Made by a program: the position numbers and the translations under genes. From NP936 sp002726085 (GTDB lineage: Bacteria; Acidobacteriota; Vicinamibacteria; Vicinamibacterales; UBA8438), in contig DASCQF010000093.1 of NCBI GenBank assembly GCA_036012905.1, positions 62,001 through 126,000 on the forward strand: DNA of 64,000 nt, read 5' to 3'. Below are positions 61,201 to 64,000 of this stretch, piece after piece (position 1 is the first letter of the stretch; each line of letters begins with the position of its first letter). The notes beneath the pieces are model-generated. The model did not search any database. It was not told the origin of the DNA and was given only the letters and a program-made list of their open reading frames with translations.

Positions 61201-63958
61201 CGGGAAGATAAAACCAGGACTCGAGGTCTCGCCGCTCGTCGACCGATGCCGTGGCGCCGATGGCTCCCCGCGCGGACGGCTCGACCCAGTACCGCTGACG
61301 CTCGAAGGGATAGGTCGGCAGCGGTACGCGCGACGGTGCCGCCCCGTGTCGCAGTCCGGCCCAGTCGAGCTCGAGCCCGCCGGTCCAGAGACGACCGGCC
61401 GCACCTAGCATCCGCACTCGGCTGTCCTGCGGGCCGTCCGCCGGATCCAGACCGGGCACGAGCACCCGGGTGCGATCGCACCGCGGCTGCTTCCGCAGCA
61501 GGGTAACCAGACTCCGCCCCGGACCGACTTCGAGAAACAGCGCCCCAGAGAGATCGAGTGCGGCAGCGGCACCGTCGGCGAACCGAACCGGACGACGCAC
61601 GTGTGTCACCCAGTACTCGGGGTCGGTCGCCTGGGTCGGCTCGATGCGCCGGCCGGTGACGTTCGAGATCCAGGTGCGCCGGGGGGGGTGGAGATCCAGG
61701 CCAGCCAGCACCTCGGCAAATGGCCGCAGCATCGGCTCCATGGCCGAGGTGTGGAACGCATGCGAGGTTGCCAGCAAACGTGCCTCGACGTCGCGCTCGG
61801 CCAGTCGGTGTCGCGCCCGCTCGACCGCCTCGGCCGACCCGGCAACCACGCAGCGCTCCGACGCATTGATCGCGGCCACCTCGAGACCGTCTTCCATCAC
61901 CGCGTCCAACTCTGCCTCCGGAAGAGGCACCGCCAGCATGCGCCCACCCGGCAGCTCGCTCATCAGCCGGGCACGGGCGCACACCGCGCGCAGGGCATGC
62001 TCCAGCGAGAACACCTCTGCCACCGTCGCCGCGACGTACTCGCCCAGACTGTGCCCGAGCATCTCCGTGGGCTCGACACCCCAGGTGCGCCACAGCTGGG
62101 TCAGCGCGAACTCGACGGCGAAGAGCACCGGCTGGGCGACCCGCGTGTCGGCCAGCTCGGACGCCGAGGCGTCGACCATCGCCGTGCGCAGATCGACGCC
62201 CAGCAGCTCCCGAACCGTCACGGCGCATCGGTCCAGCGCCGCCCGGAAGACCGGCTCGGTCTCGTCGAGTCCGCGCGCCATGCCGGGATACTGCGCGCCC
62301 TGCCCCGGGAACAACGCCACGAGCCCGACCGCCGCCTCCGGGGCCGTGCCATTCGAGACCGCGTCAGGCGCTCCACCCGTCAGCGCCCCCACGGCCGCGT
62401 CGCGCTCCGCGCAGACGACCGCCCGCCGGTGCGCAAATCGGCGGCGTCCCTGCTGCAGCGTAAACGCCACATCGGCAAGCGGTGCGGCCGGCCCGTGCCC
62501 AAGGGCGGCCCCGAGCGACCGGCTCAACGCGTCGAGCGCGCTCGGGCTGCGCGCCGAGAGCACCAGCAGCTGCGCCGAGCCGTCGGCTGAGGCAGATCGT
62601 GGCGGTGCCTCCTCGAGCACCACATGAGCATTGGTGCCACCGATGCCAAACGAGCTGACACCGGCGCGCCGCGGTCCGTCCGCCTCCCAGTCTCGGAGTG
62701 AGGCGTTGACGACAAATGGCGTCCGGGTGAAAGCGATTTCTGGATTGGGTCGCTCGAAGTGCAGGCTTGGAGGAAGTTGCCCATGCTCGAGCGCCAGCAC
62801 CGTCTTGATCAGCCCGGCGACGCCGGCGGCTTCGTCCAGATGGCCAATGTTGCTCTTCACCGAGCCAATCGCGCATCCCCCCGCGGTCACCGCATCGCCA
62901 CCGAAGGCTCCGGTCAGGGCGGCGATTTCGATCGGGTCTCCCACGGCGGTTCCGGTGCCGTGCGTCTCGACATACTGGATACTCCGCGGCTCTACCCTGG
63001 CCACTGCGTGCGCATCGAGAATGACCGCGGTCTGTCCCTGCACGCTCGGCGCCGTGTAACCCACTTTCGCGGCGCCGTCGTTGTTCACCGCCGACCCGAG
63101 GATGACGGCGCGCACGTGGTCGCGGTCGGCGAGCGCGTCATCGAGGCGCCGCAACGCGACGATCCCGACGCCGTTGCCGTTGACCGTGCCGGCCGCCGCC
63201 GCGTCGAACGGTCGGCAGTGCCCGTCGGGCGACGCGATTCCGCCGGACTCGTAGCGATAGCCGACATCCTGCGGCAGCTGGATACCGACCCCGCCCGCGA
63301 GGACGAGATCGGCCTCGTGATCCAGCAGACTCTGGCCGGCGAGGTGCACCGCCACCAACGACGATGAACAGGCGGTGTTGACGTTGAGGCTCGGTCCGGT
63401 CAGGCCGAGCTTGTAGGACACCCGGGTGGGAACGTGATCCTTGTTGTTGGCGATCGACAGCTGCACCGGTCCGGCCCGCGAGGTGACGTCCGCGTTGCCC
63501 AGCAGATGATGCAGCAGGTAGGAGCTCGGGCCGGCACCACCCACCACCCCGATACGCCCGTCGAACTCACCGGGGTGATACCCGGCGTCCTCCAGCGCCT
63601 GCCAGGCGACTTCGAGAAACAGCCGGTGCTGCGGGTCGGTGATCGACGCTTCGAGGGGTGAGAACCCGAAGAACGCGGCATCGAACAGCTCGACATCGTC
63701 GAGCACGCCGTTGGCCGGCACATAGGCCGGGTCATCCCGCTCCGCCGCCGGGACACCCGCCTCGCGCAGCTCCGCGTCGCTGAACCGGCGGATCGACTCG
63801 CGTCCCTCCCGCAAGTTGCGCCAGAACGCGTCCGGAGTCGACGCTCCGGGAAACCGGCACGCCATCCCGATGACGGCGATGCGCTGACCAGAGTCCTCCG
63901 CGCCATCCGCGCCCGGACTGGTCACCGGCTCCACATCTCTCCCGCCCTCCCTCGTCAC
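58205..63958 (-). CDS. Type I PKS: KS-AT-KR(with embedded cMT)-ACP
   Basis: A 1917-residue modular PKS. KS: NTACSSSLVAVH (active Cys ~195), YVETHGTGTAVGDP, KSNIGHLDEAAG. AT: FPGQGAQYPGM, GHSLGEYVAA (~636) and HAFHT (~735), the malonyl-CoA type. The KR cofactor fold LITGGLGGIGLILARDLARR is at ~1145. A methyltransferase is inserted here (VLEIGVGDGLLAGVTVPALQ ~1395, FDAVVALDVFHATPQL). The KR catalytic half follows (DGVIHAAGD, LISSNASVLGGLGLSAYAAA ~1700). The KR has YAAAC where YxxxN is expected. ACP: FADLGGDSLLGTQLI (~1857). No DH or ER. GTG 63958 is supported by AGGA about 8 bases upstream and a GTGA overlap with an upstream frame. It would add one malonyl unit, alpha-methylated, with ketoreduction uncertain. 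Confidence 0.92.
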   Translation of the reverse strand: MTREGGRDVEPVTSPGADGAEDSGQRIAVIGMACRFPGASTPDAFWRNLREGRESIRRFSDAELREAGVPAAERDDPAYVPANGVLDDVELFDAAFFGFSPLEASITDPQHRLFLEVAWQALEDAGYHPGEFDGRIGVVGGAGPSSYLLHHLLGNADVTSRAGPVQLSIANNKDHVPTRVSYKLGLTGPSLNVNTACSSSLVAVHLAGQSLLDHEADLVLAGGVGIQLPQDVGYRYESGGIASPDGHCRPFDAAAAGTVNGNGVGIVALRRLDDALADRDHVRAVILGSAVNNDGAAKVGYTAPSVQGQTAVILDAHAVARVEPRSIQYVETHGTGTAVGDPIEIAALTGAFGGDAVTAGGCAIGSVKSNIGHLDEAAGVAGLIKTVLALEHGQLPPSLHFERPNPEIAFTRTPFVVNASLRDWEADGPRRAGVSSFGIGGTNAHVVLEEAPPRSASADGSAQLLVLSARSPSALDALSRSLGAALGHGPAAPLADVAFTLQQGRRRFAHRRAVVCAERDAAVGALTGGAPDAVSNGTAPEAAVGLVALFPGQGAQYPGMARGLDETEPVFRAALDRCAVTVRELLGVDLRTAMVDASASELADTRVAQPVLFAVEFALTQLWRTWGVEPTEMLGHSLGEYVAATVAEVFSLEHALRAVCARARLMSELPGGRMLAVPLPEAELDAVMEDGLEVAAINASERCVVAGSAEAVERARHRLAERDVEARLLATSHAFHTSAMEPMLRPFAEVLAGLDLHPPRRTWISNVTGRRIEPTQATDPEYWVTHVRRPVRFADGAAAALDLSGALFLEVGPGRSLVTLLRKQPRCDRTRVLVPGLDPADGPQDSRVRMLGAAGRLWTGGLELDWAGLRHGAAPSRVPLPTYPFERQRYWVEPSARGAIGATASVDERRDLESWFYLPGWKRALRPTGSTDPVGGPIILLRDQTRDQLGVATSLGARWRQGGRSVVELDIAAGSAGSGRLCRGNAGSYRDALGGLATGSRVIDCSLVGPAGDSEPGDLLHILQLGQALARVGTEIELVVVAEGVEDVTGAETLRPDRAMVRGPLLTLPQEHAELRCRLVDVSTEPSGGLAALVDDLIEEIDRGDERFVAWRTGRRWVPTYESVPLPAPMPAPIREGGVYLITGGLGGIGLILARDLARRHGARLALTGRSAGRLESALGEPENSDDGAARPAAPSFDPMAVDSSVTDARRELCIRGLDDYPGFEQALARFCDSHLLGLLVGCGLAIAEGCVVDRGTFARRLGVVPELERLCDFVLDMLVDDGLAMADGDRVVLTGEATRLGAPSEARRALLESFPDFRGLIELLDHCLSKYPAALTGTIAPISVLYPDGEATLLEQAAARTVAYSTREVYTRAVRDLLVRLAAGAPGRRLRVLEIGVGDGLLAGVTVPALQALEIEYHATDVGGAFVARAKRAAADGGFDCVRTGRLDITQPTGPQGYEEGTFDAVVALDVFHATPQLQETVAAAHRLLAPGGIAAIIETVAAPRWVHLIWGLTEAWWSFRDAELRPRSPLIALDAWVGLFEEAGFERVRGWPDRDAGPADDYGLVIGVRAEDAPADVARSMMPDDLAGVRSALAHQMRTVRAMRRDGAELLLLEADAADMTAMRAAVDATRSRFGRLDGVIHAAGDTRREVVVNPVESTTPAAIDAVCRARVEGTRALAAALDGLPLDFIVLISSNASVLGGLGLSAYAAACRFMDTFAAARARDGDRRWTSTNWDGWPTEEAAGLDSRFRTSIDRYAMTLEESCAAFVRVLGARAPQFIVSAVDLGGRLRQWVARSGAEGRHQVESATTPQHRDPGVAIVAPQTDTERALVRIWEELLGVVPVGVEDVFADLGGDSLLGTQLITRVERLLGCRLPFRSLFEEPTVRLQAARIDALLDRPDTPVSGDGDEEEGRI

Positions 63959-64000
63959 TGGATCTTCCTGCGCCGCCGGCGGGCCTGGCGTTGTCGCGTC
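63955..64000 (-). CDS. Possible 3' end of an upstream cluster gene (cut by window edge)
   Basis: On the minus strand the frame reading TRQRQARRRRRKIQ ends at TGA 63957-63955, overlapping the PKS GTG in a GTGA junction. The coupling resembles the others in this cluster, so an upstream biosynthetic gene probably ends here. Only about 14 codons are visible and no domain can be named. Confidence 0.3.
   Translation of the reverse strand, partial: TRQRQARRRRRKIQ

Overview
The window is GC-rich DNA from a bacterium that most resembles Acidobacteriota (Vicinamibacteria-like). This placement is an inference from gene content: a DUF1501/DUF1800 pair, a DUF5916 outer-membrane protein, a signal-peptide protein carrying an 'SLTEIARQEKLRREAL' start, bacillithiol genes, a CzcCBA-type pump and secreted DPP III and DPP IV peptidases. 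No rRNA, tRNA, CRISPR array or insertion sequence was seen.

Layout. 1-1520 (minus): three type IV pilus minor pseudopilin genes (FimT/GspH, PilV, PilW-like, the last cut by the window edge). 1846-3341 (plus): an ECF sigma factor and its RskA-type anti-sigma factor. 3467-6341 (minus): DUF1501 and DUF1800 proteins. 6453-7594: a damaged HD-GYP gene. 7846-12425 (minus): a large secreted PIG-L deacetylase, then bshA and bshB1. 12861-20057 (plus): a coiled-coil periplasmic protein, a His-rich secreted protein and a three-part heavy-metal RND pump. 20231-23197: a FlgO-like/CBM9/DUF5916 barrel protein. 23386-29988: DPP III, DPP IV, an MTHFR-like protein and an aminotransferase.

30270-37684 (plus) is the most unusual stretch. 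It holds a dCache sensor region running, across a CT-repeat frameshift, into a pentameric ligand-gated ion channel (pLGIC) homologue, then an orphan UrtA-type binding protein, a DUF697 protein, a ParA ATPase overlapping a histone-H1-like basic protein, an internally duplicated Cys-containing lipoprotein and an SPFH protein.

37915-64000 is a hybrid NRPS-PKS cluster. MbtH and a type II thioesterase lie on the plus strand. On the minus strand, in transcription order, come a PKS (KS-AT-KR with an embedded C-methyltransferase-ACP), a docking-C-A-T NRPS, a broken glycosyltransferase, a cupin/JmjC dioxygenase and a C-A-T-C-A-T-E-C-A-T-C NRPS. Binding-pocket residues read by eye suggest the order polyketide-Gly-(Val-like)-(D-Val-like)-Orn. 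The cluster continues past the right edge.

Two dispersed intergenic repeat families are visible: a GGAGGCA-heptamer element with inverted ends (two copies, flanking the DUF1501 gene) and a GC-rich palindromic REP-like element (three copies). Three loci have frame breaks at GC- or CT-rich sites and one also has an in-frame TGA, so either gene decay or assembly indels must be considered.
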